Below the pieces are notes generated by a model that was not told where the DNA came from, searched no databases, and saw nothing but the letters and a program-made list of their open reading frames with translations. The translations under genes were made by a program, and so were the position numbers. Source: Bog-159 sp963843255 (lineage in GTDB: Bacteria > Acidobacteriota > Terriglobia > Bryobacterales > Bryobacteraceae). Taken from it: a stretch of DNA of 64,000 nt. The DNA is taken from assembly GCA_963843255.1 (NCBI GenBank), contig CAWJJQ010000002.1, forward strand, positions 372,001-436,000, read 5' to 3'. Shown piece after piece: positions 8,757 to 17,779 of this stretch; the stretch's first letter is position 1, and each line of letters begins with the position of its first letter.

Positions 8757-11243
8757 TCACTTTGCGTCCCGCCAGTTGTCACCGATTCCCACGTCGACCA
8801 GCAGCGGCACTTCGAGGCGGTAGACCTGCTCCATTTCTTTCTTAGCGAGGGCCGTAACCTCGGCGGCTTCTTCGGGCGGGGCTTCGAACACAAGCTCATC
8901 GTGCACTTGCAGCAGCATGACGGCGTGGCCTTGGCGGTTTTGCAACTCGCGGTCGATGCGCACCATGGCCAGCTTGATCAGGTCGGCGGCGGTCCCTTGC
9001 AGGGGCGAGTTGACGGCGGTGCGCTCGGCGAAGCCGCGGGAGTTGGGATTCCGGCTGTTGATATCCGGAATGGGTCGCTCGCGGCCGAACAGGGTACGGG
9101 TGACGCCGCTGCGGCGCACCTCGGCTATGGTCGCGTCGATAAACTTCCGAACCCCCGCGTAGCGCGCAAAATAGTTTTCAATATAGGTCTGGGCTTCGCG
9201 CTGCGAAATGCCAAGCTGGGCGGCCAGGCCGAACGGGCTGATGCCGTACACGATCCCGAAATTGACGGCCTTGGCGTTGCGCCGGGCTTCAGGGGTGACC
9301 ATCAGCGGCGGCACGCCCATAACCTCGGCGGCCGTTCGGGTGTGGATGTCCTCGCCGTTACGAAACGCCTCGACGAGCACGGGATCGTGCGACATGTGCG
9401 CCAACAGGCGCAACTCGATCTGCGAATAATCCGCGACGATCAGCTTCCAACCCGGGCGCGGCACGAAGGCGGCGCGGATTTCGCGGCCCAATTCGGTTCG
9501 AATGGGAATATTCTGCAGGTTCGGATTCGAGGAAGACAGCCGGCCGGTGGCGGCGCCCGCCTGATTGAAACTGGTGTGCAGACGGCCGGAGCGGGGATCG
9601 ATCAGGGCGGGCAGTGCATCCACGTAGGTGCCCTTGAGCTTGGTGAGCTGGCGGTATTCGAGTACTTTGCGCACGATTTCGTGATCGGCGGCCAGTTCCT
9701 CCAGAATGTCGGCGGCGGTGGATATGGTCTTGCCTTTGCCGTATTTCACCGGCGCGGGAAGGTGCAGATCCTCAAACAGAATGCGCCCGAGTTGTTGCGG
9801 CGAGCTGATGTTGAAGGGCTTGCCCGCGAGCGCATGGATATCGGCGGTGAGGCGCGCGATTTCATGTTCCATCAGCCCGGAAAGGCGCGCCAGTTCGGCG
9901 CTATCGATGCGCACACCCACGCTTTCCATGCGCGCCAGCACGCCGGCCAGGGGCAGCTCAATTTCGGAGTACAACTTTTCGAGGCCGCGCTCCACGACGG
10001 CCGGGTGCAGGCGCTCGTATATTTCCAGCGCGATATCGGCGTGCTGCTCGGGCGCGGCGCCCAGTTTCAAATCGAGTCGCCGGCGGGCTTGCTCTTCCAG
10101 CGCACAGCCGGAAGGATCGGCGTCGAGCAGGAAGGTATACAGCATGATGTCGTGCGCGAAGCCGGCCCCCTGGATGCCGAGGTTATGGAGCGCCAACAGG
10201 GTGGATTTCACGTCGCAGGCGATTTTGGGGCGGCCGGGATCTTCGAGAAAGGGCCGCAGGGCATCAATCGGCGCGAGCGGGGCGGCGCGCGCTTCGCCCG
10301 CCTTCCATGCTACGCCGATGGTATCGAGAGCGAATTCGCCGGCTCCCGATTTGGCGATTGAGACGGCCACCGGCGTACCGGCGGGAATCGCATCGAGCCA
10401 GGCGGCCAGAGCTTCCGCCGATTCGACGGCCTGGTAATCGCGCGCGCGGGTATCGTCGCTAGGTCCCAGTTCCTTGAGCAGACTGTAGAATTCGAGATCT
10501 TTGTATGCCTGTTTGAGGGCGCCGAGATCGGGCTCCTGCGCACGCACGGAATCGAGGGAGAATTCGATGGGCACGGCCGTATCGATAGTCGCCAGGCGTT
10601 TGCTCATCAGGATGCGTTCGACGTTGTTCTGCAGGCTTTCGCGATACATTTTGCGCTCGACTTCGGCGGCGCGGCCGAGTGCAGCCTCGACAGAACCGAA
10701 GCGCTCGATCAGGTCGCGTGCCCCTTTATCGCCGATGCCGGGAGCGCCGGGAATATTGTCGATTGAATCGCCTTTGAGGGCGAACAGGTCGGCCACCTGG
10801 GCGGGCGCAACGCCCAGGAACTCCTTGACCTTGGCGGGGTCGTACCACTCGTCGTCCTTGGCGGGATTCAGCATGGTGATCCGCTCGGTGACGATCTGCA
10901 TCATATCCTTATCGCTGGAGACGATCACCACCTGGAGGCCGGACTGTTCGGAACGCCGCGCGATGGTGCCGAGAACGTCATCGGCCTCGAAGCCGGCGTA
11001 TTCGAGGATGGGGATGCGCATGGCTTCGAGGATACGGCGGATGTACGGAATCTGCTCGCCCAGATCGGGCGGCATTTCGGTGCGGTTGGCCTTGTACTCG
11101 GCGAATTCGGCCATGCGGGCCACCGGCGCGCCGCTTTCGAACACAGCGGCGATGTACTCGGGCGCGTAGGTTTTGGCTAGCTTGCGCAGCATGTTGTTGA
11201 AGATGTAAACGGCCTCGGTGGAGAGACCGGTGCTGGTGCGCAT
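8757..11243 (-). CDS. polA: DNA polymerase I
   Basis: Gap-filling and repair polymerase. The 828-residue frame covers most of the 5'-3' nuclease domain (to about 230, with KDMMQIV and DNIPGAPGIGDKGA), a degenerate 3'-5' exonuclease region, and the family A polymerase: motif A DYSQIELRLLAHMSHDP, motif B RRNAKAVNFGIVYG and motif C VHDELVFE. The exonuclease motif I position (VAVSIAKSG) lacks the D-x-E pair, so proofreading is probably absent. The first ATG here (11243) omits the N-terminal nuclease strand and its first catalytic Asp; that segment lies upstream in another frame, separated by a run of seven G on the plus strand (11244-11250). The gene is almost certainly intact in the organism. 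Confidence 0.93.
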   Translation of the reverse strand: MRTSTGLSTEAVYIFNNMLRKLAKTYAPEYIAAVFESGAPVARMAEFAEYKANRTEMPPDLGEQIPYIRRILEAMRIPILEYAGFEADDVLGTIARRSEQSGLQVVIVSSDKDMMQIVTERITMLNPAKDDEWYDPAKVKEFLGVAPAQVADLFALKGDSIDNIPGAPGIGDKGARDLIERFGSVEAALGRAAEVERKMYRESLQNNVERILMSKRLATIDTAVPIEFSLDSVRAQEPDLGALKQAYKDLEFYSLLKELGPSDDTRARDYQAVESAEALAAWLDAIPAGTPVAVSIAKSGAGEFALDTIGVAWKAGEARAAPLAPIDALRPFLEDPGRPKIACDVKSTLLALHNLGIQGAGFAHDIMLYTFLLDADPSGCALEEQARRRLDLKLGAAPEQHADIALEIYERLHPAVVERGLEKLYSEIELPLAGVLARMESVGVRIDSAELARLSGLMEHEIARLTADIHALAGKPFNISSPQQLGRILFEDLHLPAPVKYGKGKTISTAADILEELAADHEIVRKVLEYRQLTKLKGTYVDALPALIDPRSGRLHTSFNQAGAATGRLSSSNPNLQNIPIRTELGREIRAAFVPRPGWKLIVADYSQIELRLLAHMSHDPVLVEAFRNGEDIHTRTAAEVMGVPPLMVTPEARRNAKAVNFGIVYGISPFGLAAQLGISQREAQTYIENYFARYAGVRKFIDATIAEVRRSGVTRTLFGRERPIPDINSRNPNSRGFAERTAVNSPLQGTAADLIKLAMVRIDRELQNRQGHAVMLLQVHDELVFEAPPEEAAEVTALAKKEMEQVYRLEVPLLVDVGIGDNWRDAK

Positions 11244-11332
11244 GGGGGGGAAGCGCTCCGCGCGCGCGCGTGGTAGGCGCGGAAGATGAAGCCGAAGGAA
11301 TCGATCAGGAAGAGCCGCGGTTGGTTAGCCAA
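11244..11332 (-). other. polA: N-terminal coding segment of polA, out of frame
   Basis: Reading from a TTG at 11332, this segment encodes ANQPRLFLIDSFGFIFRAYH and then a short Arg/Ala/Ser/Pro stretch. That is the canonical start of the PolA 5'-3' nuclease (compare LFLIDGSGLIFRAYHA types), including the first catalytic Asp. It would join the main frame at MRTSTGLSTEAVY if the C7 tract (minus strand) had eight bases. TTG is the only start I see; no clear ribosome-binding site precedes it. Confidence 0.75.
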
Positions 11333-11368
11333 AGCTCATGATAGCGCTTGGTTGGGAGCGGCCTGTGG

Positions 11369-12409
11369 TCACGGAGTGCGAAGGAAACCGTGATAGACGC
11401 TGTCCGCATAGGCATACCAACCCGTGATGGCGCCCATGGCATTGATCCCCTCACCGGTGGTTGCCGCAACGCCGGTGCCTGGAACTTCAAAGACGACCAT
11501 GCTGCCCGTGGGGGTGCGCAGGAAGCCTTCATTTCCGGTACCGAGTATAGTTCCCCCGATCGCCCCGGAATTATTGATAGAGAAAGGCTCGGTTTCCACC
11601 CCCTTCTTACCGAACATGGTGATGGTTCCGTCCGCTGCGCGCAGAAACGCCTGAATGCCATCCGCAACGCTGACGGTGTACACGCCGGCAACGGTTCCCG
11701 CCGAGTTAACGACGTAGCCGGCGGTGTTGACGGCTCCGGAAATATCGAAAGTGGTAAAGGTGCCGTCGGCAGTGCGAATGAAGGCGGAAGCCCCCGGATT
11801 GGGAGGGGCCAGATAACTGCCCGTGACGGTCCCGGAATCGTTGATGCCGCCGACAAGGGTGCTGGTGGCTCCCGGAACATCGACGGTGGTGATGGCGCCC
11901 GCGGGAGACCGGATGAAGCCGTGGGACACCCCGCCGGAGTCCACCCACTCGCCGGCGACAGATCCGGTTTTGTTAATGCTGCGGGGGAGGGTGCCCTGTT
12001 GGGCGCCCGTTCCCGCACCAGGCACGCCGAACAGGGTGATCGTTCCGGTGTGTGAGCGGAAGAAGCCATAATTCACGTCGCCGACAGTGGCCCAACCTCC
12101 GGTGACGGCTCCGCCGGCATTGATGGCGAAGGCCTGCGTACCGGCCGCACCCTTGGCGTCGAACGTGGTGAAGGTGCCGTCGGCGGCGCGGATAAATGCA
12201 TGCACCTTGCTCGCGGAATCGATATAGCTCCCGACAATCACGCCGGCCTGGTTGATGCTGTAGGGTAAGGTTCCCTGGACAGCTCCGGTGCCGGCGCCGG
12301 GGACGTCGAAGGTCGTGATGGTGGCGGCTTGCATTTCGCCGTATTGTCCCGGCGCCAGGATAGCGAAGGCCAGGGCGAAGCTAACGGTGACGCGTTGGTA
12401 GGGAAACAT
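11369..12409 (-). CDS. Exported HAF-repeat protein
   Basis: The 346-aa protein starts at the ATG at 12409. A signal peptide (about 1-28) precedes about seven repeats of around 45 residues with the pattern GTFTTFD..GA.GT....INN.G.V.G.Y......HAF.R..DG, typical of HAF-repeat secreted proteins that probably form a beta-propeller. No catalytic residues can be assigned. It stands alone between polA and the CRTAC1 genes, all on the minus strand, with an 84-nt gap from the CRTAC1 gene upstream. Confidence 0.75.
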   Translation of the reverse strand: MFPYQRVTVSFALAFAILAPGQYGEMQAATITTFDVPGAGTGAVQGTLPYSINQAGVIVGSYIDSASKVHAFIRAADGTFTTFDAKGAAGTQAFAINAGGAVTGGWATVGDVNYGFFRSHTGTITLFGVPGAGTGAQQGTLPRSINKTGSVAGEWVDSGGVSHGFIRSPAGAITTVDVPGATSTLVGGINDSGTVTGSYLAPPNPGASAFIRTADGTFTTFDISGAVNTAGYVVNSAGTVAGVYTVSVADGIQAFLRAADGTITMFGKKGVETEPFSINNSGAIGGTILGTGNEGFLRTPTGSMVVFEVPGTGVAATTGEGINAMGAITGWYAYADSVYHGFLRTP

Positions 12410-12493
12410 GTGTAAACCTCGTTGAGTGGCTGATCTGGAGAGTATACATATTCCAGGAGTGTGGCGGGGGCGGCGCGCCCCAGTCGCGTGCCT

Positions 12494-14257
12494 TCAACGG
12501 CGGGCAGGCTCGTCAACCTGCAAAACCTGGCCGGCAGGCACATCCTTCAGGGCCTGGCGGATACCGCTGGGCCATAGAATTTCGATTGTCTGAGCCGTGA
12601 TCGCTGAGCCCAGGCCGAAGTGCACCCGCTTGTCACTGGAGGAAAGATAACTGCTCGCGGTTGAGACCGTTGCATATTGCTCTCCTTGCTGCGTAACAAG
12701 CTTTACCACGGCGCCGATGCCATCGCGGTTGCTTTTGTGTCCTACCAGCTTCAGGGTAAGCCAGTGGTTCTCCGTCTTCGTTTCGTTGTGAATCACATAA
12801 GCCGCTCCGTCGTTGGTGGATACCACGGCATCGATGCGGCCGTCATTGTCGAGATCGCCCGTGGCGAGTCCGCGGCCCACCCACGCCTGATGGAAGACGC
12901 TGCCGGACGCCGCGGAGACGTCCACAAAACCACGGCCTGTGTTGCGGACCAGCAGCATTGGCTCACGATAGTGCAGTTGCGGATTGGTTTGTTCGATGGT
13001 ATCCAGGTCATGCCCTTGCGCGAAGAGCAGATCCTTCCAGCCATCGTTGTCATAATCGATCAGCCGCAGCCCCCATCCGGAATGCAGCATCGAGATGCGG
13101 CCCATTCCCGAAGTCTTGGTGATGTAGTTAAACGTGCCATCTCCGGCGTTCTGATAGACGGCATACGTTTGATTCGCGAGATTGTCCACCACCAGGTCCG
13201 GCAGACCGTCGTTGTTGAAGTCGTCGAAGTCCACTCCCATGCCGGCGTAGGTGTGTCCATCTTCGTCAACTGCCACCTGCGAGACCAGGCCGACTTCCTC
13301 GAAGGTGCCGTCGCCTTTGTTGTGGAACAGGAATTCGGGCATGGAATCGTTAGCGAAGAAAAGGTCAATGTGTCCATCGCGGTCGTAATCCGCGAGGGCG
13401 ATCCCGAGGCCTTTGCCCGGCAGCGCCAAACCGATCTTGTGGGCGACCTCGGTGAAATGGCCGTTGCCATCGTTGTGATAGACGAGCGGCGTGGTTGCCT
13501 TGAACGTGTCGGGATGGCAATAGGCGCGCGCACCCTCTTTGTGCTCTCCGCACCAGATATCATCGAAGTCCCATTGCAGGTATCGCAGGACCACCAGGTC
13601 CAGCAGCCCATCATTGTCGAGGTCCACCCAAGCCGCGCTGGTAGACCAGCCGCTGCCCGCGACGCCGGCCTGCCCGGTCACGTCGGTGAAGGTGCCGTTG
13701 CCATTGTTGTGATAGAGCCGGTTGCCACCGTACGCGGTGACATACAGGTCCTCGTAGCCGTCGTTGTCATAGTCGCCGACCGCCACGCCCATTCCGTAAC
13801 CCACTCCCTGGAGGCCGGCCTTCTCGGTGACATCCTCGAAGGCGCCGTCGCTCTTCTGGTGAAAGAGGCGATTCCAGTACTTCGGCCCGGTCTTGGCCGG
13901 GATTGTGCCCTTAGGCGTAGGATCATCGAGCGGCGCGCCGTTTACGAGGAAGATGTCCAGACGGCCGTCGTTGTCATAGTCGAACAGCGCCACACCGGCG
14001 CCCATCGTCTCCGGCAAGTACTTTTTGGATGTGTGCGAGGCGACGTGCTGAAAACGGACTCCACTAGAGGCGGTGATATCGGTGAAGTTACCGGGTGTAT
14101 CGGGCAAGGACGTCCAGGCCCCGGCCAAACTCACGAATGCTAAGACAGCGAGGCAGATGCACGCGTTGAAGGCACCCCTCCCTGACGGTCGCGGCTCGGT
14201 ACGATGCGGTCGCGGCTCGGTATGATGCGGGGAGCTAGCGGCTCGCGCGATCTTCAC
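12494..14257 (-). CDS. CRTAC1 family protein (VCBS/FG-GAP propeller plus ASPIC/UnbV domain)
   Basis: A 587-aa exported protein. From about residue 80 it has repeated Ca-binding loops of the type DYDNDGRLDI, DYDNDGYEDL, DLDNDGLLDL, DYDRDGHIDL and DFNNDGLPDL with NGTFTDVT strands, the hallmark of FG-GAP/VCBS beta-propellers. The last 70 residues (GAVVKLVTQQGEQYATVS through FGLGSA and ILWPSG) are the ASPIC/UnbV domain. The GTG start at 14257 overlaps the stop of the next CRTAC1 gene (GTGA), so the pair is probably cotranscribed. The first 28 residues before the hydrophobic signal segment are encoded by a tandem GC-rich repeat, so the signal peptide is unusually N-extended or the true start lies further in. 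Ligand unknown. Confidence 0.9.
   Translation of the reverse strand: MKIARAASSPHHTEPRPHRTEPRPSGRGAFNACICLAVLAFVSLAGAWTSLPDTPGNFTDITASSGVRFQHVASHTSKKYLPETMGAGVALFDYDNDGRLDIFLVNGAPLDDPTPKGTIPAKTGPKYWNRLFHQKSDGAFEDVTEKAGLQGVGYGMGVAVGDYDNDGYEDLYVTAYGGNRLYHNNGNGTFTDVTGQAGVAGSGWSTSAAWVDLDNDGLLDLVVLRYLQWDFDDIWCGEHKEGARAYCHPDTFKATTPLVYHNDGNGHFTEVAHKIGLALPGKGLGIALADYDRDGHIDLFFANDSMPEFLFHNKGDGTFEEVGLVSQVAVDEDGHTYAGMGVDFDDFNNDGLPDLVVDNLANQTYAVYQNAGDGTFNYITKTSGMGRISMLHSGWGLRLIDYDNDGWKDLLFAQGHDLDTIEQTNPQLHYREPMLLVRNTGRGFVDVSAASGSVFHQAWVGRGLATGDLDNDGRIDAVVSTNDGAAYVIHNETKTENHWLTLKLVGHKSNRDGIGAVVKLVTQQGEQYATVSTASSYLSSSDKRVHFGLGSAITAQTIEILWPSGIRQALKDVPAGQVLQVDEPARR
14176..14230. repeat. Dispersed GC-rich repeat, two tandem units, inside the start of a CRTAC1 gene
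   Basis: Two adjacent units of CGGTCGCGGCTCGGTAYGATG follow CTCCCTGA. Related sequences occur at 17128-17155, 17725-17750 and 21503-21560. Here the repeat is translated as a His/Thr/Glu/Pro/Arg-rich stretch. Confidence 0.6.
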
Positions 14258-15924
14258 TTGGGTTCCTCAATGGTGGTGTAACGATTCAGCGGAAGATCGT
14301 TCAGCGCCTGAACTGCGCCTCCGGGCCAGGTGACGGTCACGCGATCCACTTTGGTGCAGGCGCCCAGACCGAAGTGCAGGCGCGGGTCGTTGTGCGACAG
14401 ATAGCTTCCGCCATTGCGGACCGTATCGAACTGCGTCTTGCCGCAGGATGTAATGCGGACGTTGGCGCCGATGGCATCGCGATTACCGCGGGTGCCACGC
14501 AGGTGCAGGCCGGCCCAGGAATTCGAATTCGCTGTCTTGTTTTGCAATAGAATTGGCGAGCCGGCGATTGGGAGCACCGCCACATCGATGCGGCCATCGT
14601 TATCGAAATCGCCGGCGCAGCCTCCGCGGTAGGAATTGTCCGGCGCAGCCGGATAGCGGAAGGCTTCAGAAAATTTCCCCTCCTGATTCCGCAGCACGGT
14701 GAACGGCTGGAAGTATTGCGGCGAGCGCGGATACACATGCCCGTTGGCGAGCCAAAGGTCCCGCTGGCCATCGTTGTCGAAGTCCGCAAACCCGCAGGCC
14801 CATCCGAGGTACTTGCGGGTCGCCTGCTGCACGCCGGACTCCAGCGAGACCTCATCGAAGAAGCCGGATTTGTCCTGCCGGAACAGAGGGAAATAATCTT
14901 CAAAAAACGTGGTGGTCAAGATGCCGAGCCGGCCCTGGTTATCGAAGTCTCCGACAGCCACCCCCATATTGGATTGCGACTTGCCTTCCGCGCTAACGGC
15001 GACCCCGCGTTCCAGCCCGCACTCCTTGAACGTACCGTCGCCTTGATTGAGGAACAGGAAATTCGGGTCGGAGTCGTTGGCCACGAAAAGGTCGATCTTG
15101 CCATCCTGATTGAAGTCGTCGAACACAGCGGTGAAGCCATGCGAGATCCTTCGCTCGCCGAGTCCCGCGCGATTCGTGACATCGGTAAAGGTGCCGTCGC
15201 CGTTGTTGTGATAAAGCACACCATGGCCGCCTTTAAGGCCGATGGGGCCGCAAAATGCCGGCATCCCCTGGTATGGGCAAACCGGCGCGGGTTCACCGAG
15301 CGATATGGAGTGAATATCCATGTAACTGGCGACGTACAGATCCAGGAATCCGTCACCGTCGAAGTCGCCAAAAGCGCTGCCCGTGTGCCATTCCACGTTT
15401 CGGCTCAAGCCCGCCGCACCTCCGACCTCGGAGAACGTTCCATTGCCGTTGTTTTTATAGAGCAGGTCGACGCCGATGGTGGTGATCAGGATGTCGGTGT
15501 AGCCGTCGTTGTTGTAGTCCGCGGCGTTCGCGCCGGTGCCCCAATAAGCATTCGCGAGACCCGCGCGTTCGGTAACGTCTTCAAATTTCCCGTTCCCGAG
15601 ATTATGGAACAGGTACACCCCGCCCTTGGATGGCGCGGGCGGCTGGCCGGCTACGATACGGCGCAACTGCTCCATGCTGGAGCCATTCACGATGAGCAGA
15701 TCCATGCGGCCGTCGTTGTCGTAGTCGAGCCAGGCGGCGCCGCTGCCATTGGCCTCCGGAATCCAGCGCTTCTCGGGCCCTCCGCAACGCATCTCGGCGC
15801 GAATTCCGGCGGCGCCGGCGGTTTCTGTGAACTGGATTCCCGGCGTGCTGCCTGCCAGGGAGAGAATCGCGAGAACGGGCGAAACCACGAGGACGACCAC
15901 ACCCCCCGCGTGGCTCAGTCTCAT
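14254..15924 (-). CDS. CRTAC1 family protein (VCBS/FG-GAP propeller plus ASPIC/UnbV domain)
   Basis: The 556-aa exported protein starts at the ATG at 15924 (MRLSHAGGVVVLVV); an upstream open extension overlaps the divergent TPR gene and is not plausible. The signal segment is followed by DYDNDGRMDL, DYNNDGYTDI, DFDGDGFLDL, DFNQDGKIDL, DFDNDGQRDL and DFDNDGRIDV loops and a C-terminal ASPIC/UnbV domain (GANVRITSCGKTQFDTVRNG, then HFGLGAC and VTWPGG). It is a paralogue of the next gene, to which it is coupled by a 4-nt overlap. Only 35 nt separate it from the divergent TPR gene. Confidence 0.9.
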   Translation of the reverse strand: MRLSHAGGVVVLVVSPVLAILSLAGSTPGIQFTETAGAAGIRAEMRCGGPEKRWIPEANGSGAAWLDYDNDGRMDLLIVNGSSMEQLRRIVAGQPPAPSKGGVYLFHNLGNGKFEDVTERAGLANAYWGTGANAADYNNDGYTDILITTIGVDLLYKNNGNGTFSEVGGAAGLSRNVEWHTGSAFGDFDGDGFLDLYVASYMDIHSISLGEPAPVCPYQGMPAFCGPIGLKGGHGVLYHNNGDGTFTDVTNRAGLGERRISHGFTAVFDDFNQDGKIDLFVANDSDPNFLFLNQGDGTFKECGLERGVAVSAEGKSQSNMGVAVGDFDNQGRLGILTTTFFEDYFPLFRQDKSGFFDEVSLESGVQQATRKYLGWACGFADFDNDGQRDLWLANGHVYPRSPQYFQPFTVLRNQEGKFSEAFRYPAAPDNSYRGGCAGDFDNDGRIDVAVLPIAGSPILLQNKTANSNSWAGLHLRGTRGNRDAIGANVRITSCGKTQFDTVRNGGSYLSHNDPRLHFGLGACTKVDRVTVTWPGGAVQALNDLPLNRYTTIEEPK

Positions 15925-15959
15925 GTTGGTCGTTGTAGTATAACAAGATAATATCAGTA
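15925..15959. promoter_or_regulatory. Very short divergent intergenic region
   Basis: Thirty-five AT-rich nucleotides separate two ATG codons pointing outward. TATACT on the minus strand and TAATAT on the plus strand could be -10 elements, which would leave almost no leader. The -35 elements would have to lie inside the opposite gene. Confidence 0.4.
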
Positions 15960-17123
15960 ATGCCTTTTCGGTTCCTGGCAACGTCCTCTTTGCTCCTTCT
16001 GCTTTGGGTATGCCCGATGCTGCGGGCCCAAGACAGCTCCGGCGACGATCCGCGCGTGCAGGAATTATACGGCCAGGCAAAGGCGGCGCAATCCCGCGGC
16101 GATCTGGCCACCGCGGTCGCCAAATATGAGGAGATCCTGCGAATTGCGCCTCGATTAGGGCCTGCGTACAACAACCTTGGCGCGCTCTATTTCCGGCAAC
16201 GGGGGTATCAGAAGGCGGCAAAGATTCTGGAGGAAGGGCTCAAGATCAATCCGGCGATGCCGTCGGCCTCGGCGCTGCTGGGGATTTCGTTGTACGAAAT
16301 GGGTGAGTACGGAAAAGCACGGCCGCGTTTGGAGGCCGCGCTCCACGCCAATGCCGCCGACAGCAACGCGGAGATGTATCTGGTGCGCGATCTGACCAAA
16401 CTGGGCGATTACGAGGGCGCCGAGACCGAACTGCGGCAACTGGCGGAACGCGAGCCCAAGAACCAGGAAGTCTGGTATCTGCTGGCCAAGATTCACATGA
16501 AGCTTTCAGAGCAGGACCTGGCCAAGATGAACGCCATCGATCCGCATTCGGTGCTGGCGCACGAACTGTCCGCGGAAATGATGGAGGCCATGAACAACTA
16601 CGACGGCGCGGTCGTGGAGCTGAAGAAGGCGGTAGAGATGGCCCCACAGCGGGCGGGCACGCACTATAAGCTTGGGGACGCTTACTATAGCCAGTCGCAA
16701 TGGGATTCAGCCACTGAGCAATTCCAGGCGGAGATTTTAGTAGATCCGGCAAACTGCTCGGCGCGCTGGAAGATCGGGGCCGTGGTCTTGCAGCGGAATG
16801 GCAAGCCGGACGATGCGCTGGCGGACATCGACAGGGCGCTCGCGATGTGTCCCGGCCTGACGGAAGCCAGGGTAGATCGGGCGCGGGCCTTGATCAAGCT
16901 GAACCGCAATGCGGAAGCCGCCACGGATCTGGAGACGGCCACCAAAGCCGATCCGGGGGAGCCCAGCACTCACTTTCTGCTGGCCAAGGTGTATCGAGGA
17001 CTAGGACGCATGCAGGAAGCGCAAGTCGAGATGCAGACATTCAGCAAGTTGGAGGAGAGCGCGCGGGCGGCTACGGCGGAGAGGGCGCAGGAGGTGATTA
17101 AGAATAAGGAGACGGCGCATTAA
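15960..17123 (+). CDS. Exported TPR protein
   Basis: A 387-aa protein with an N-terminal signal peptide (about 1-23, LLLLLWVCPMLRAQ) followed by about nine tetratricopeptide units, for example GPAYNNLGALYFRQRGYQKA and AGTHYKLGDAYYSQSQWDSA. TPR proteins act as binding scaffolds; the partner is unknown. It is transcribed divergently from the CRTAC1 pair, suggesting shared regulation. No enzymatic motif is seen. Confidence 0.85.
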   Translation: MPFRFLATSSLLLLLWVCPMLRAQDSSGDDPRVQELYGQAKAAQSRGDLATAVAKYEEILRIAPRLGPAYNNLGALYFRQRGYQKAAKILEEGLKINPAMPSASALLGISLYEMGEYGKARPRLEAALHANAADSNAEMYLVRDLTKLGDYEGAETELRQLAEREPKNQEVWYLLAKIHMKLSEQDLAKMNAIDPHSVLAHELSAEMMEAMNNYDGAVVELKKAVEMAPQRAGTHYKLGDAYYSQSQWDSATEQFQAEILVDPANCSARWKIGAVVLQRNGKPDDALADIDRALAMCPGLTEARVDRARALIKLNRNAEAATDLETATKADPGEPSTHFLLAKVYRGLGRMQEAQVEMQTFSKLEESARAATAERAQEVIKNKETAH

Positions 17124-17127
17124 GTAC

Positions 17128-17155
17128 CGCTCACTTACAGTCGCGGCTGGGTTCA
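17128..17155. repeat. Dispersed GC-rich repeat copy
   Basis: CGCTCACTTACAGTCGCGGC followed by TGGGTT matches the unit seen at 14176 and 21503, and sits in the convergent gap between the TPR gene and the small exported protein. Confidence 0.45.
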
Positions 17156-17653
17156 CGGCGCGGTGTCCGGCGCGGCCAGCATAAACTGCAGCCCTTGCTT
17201 GAGCTGCAGGTCTTTTCCGCTGGATACAAATTTCGATGTGTGCTGCGCGGAATCGTCGACCGTCAGAGTAACTCCGGGCATCCCGATGACGGAACCCGCT
17301 TGCGCAGGCACTCCGTCGACATTGTTTTGAGGACCGCCCGGCATCATCGCCGCACGAATGGACAAGGGCAGCGGCGTCTTCGCGCCCTTCAGTTCCATCT
17401 GCTCGAAAGAAATGCTCAGAGAGTTCGGGTCCGCCGCGCGCACCTCACCCAGCAGTATGGCGCCCTCGGGTATCTTGACGCCGCCGGGCAACGTTACGGC
17501 ATTGACTGCGCGAGCCTTGACTGGATCGCCGGTCTTGGCGTTTTTCGCCTTTATGGTCTTCTGCAGCTCCGCCTGTAGAAACTGTTTGTGTTGCGCCACG
17601 AGCGACAACGACAGGCAACTCGCCGTCACGATTGCGATAAGGCAGATTTTCAT
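17153..17653 (-). CDS. Small exported protein of unknown function
   Basis: A 166-aa protein from an ATG at 17653 preceded by GGAGAG. It has a signal peptide (about 1-20) and a beta-rich body with KARAVNAVTLPGGVKIPEGA and LLGEV, a pattern vaguely like the C-terminal region of VirB10/TrbI proteins, though much too short to be one. No catalytic motif is visible. It is the last gene of the leftward group after the cytochrome and duplicated TPR genes, with a 126-nt gap. Confidence 0.65.
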   Translation of the reverse strand: MKICLIAIVTASCLSLSLVAQHKQFLQAELQKTIKAKNAKTGDPVKARAVNAVTLPGGVKIPEGAILLGEVRAADPNSLSISFEQMELKGAKTPLPLSIRAAMMPGGPQNNVDGVPAQAGSVIGMPGVTLTVDDSAQHTSKFVSSGKDLQLKQGLQFMLAAPDTAP

Positions 17654-17724
17654 AAGTCTCTCCTGGTTTGCGGAAAAAGGCGGGGAACGCTTGCTGACAC
17701 GCGCCGCTCTGAAACGCGCCTACT

Positions 17725-17750
17725 TACCGAGCCATAACCGTGACGGAGCG
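17725..17750. repeat. Dispersed GC-rich repeat copy (inverted, degenerate)
   Basis: CCGAGCCATAACCGTGACGG is the reverse-complement form of the repeat at 14176 and 21503. It lies between two leftward genes. Confidence 0.4.
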
Positions 17751-17779
17751 TGCCGCCAGACGTGTTCCTCCACATCCTG

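Noticed and set aside
8754..10361. Rightward open frame of 535 codons opposite polA
   Set aside because: Antisense to well-conserved polymerase motifs; no domain recognised.
12677..14143. Rightward open frame of 488 codons opposite the first CRTAC1 gene
   Set aside because: It is antisense to a gene with clear FG-GAP and ASPIC motifs; its Val/Ile-rich pattern is the complement of DNDG codons.
14716..15951. Rightward open frame of 411 codons opposite the second CRTAC1 gene
   Set aside because: Same reason: antisense image of repeated Ca-binding loops.
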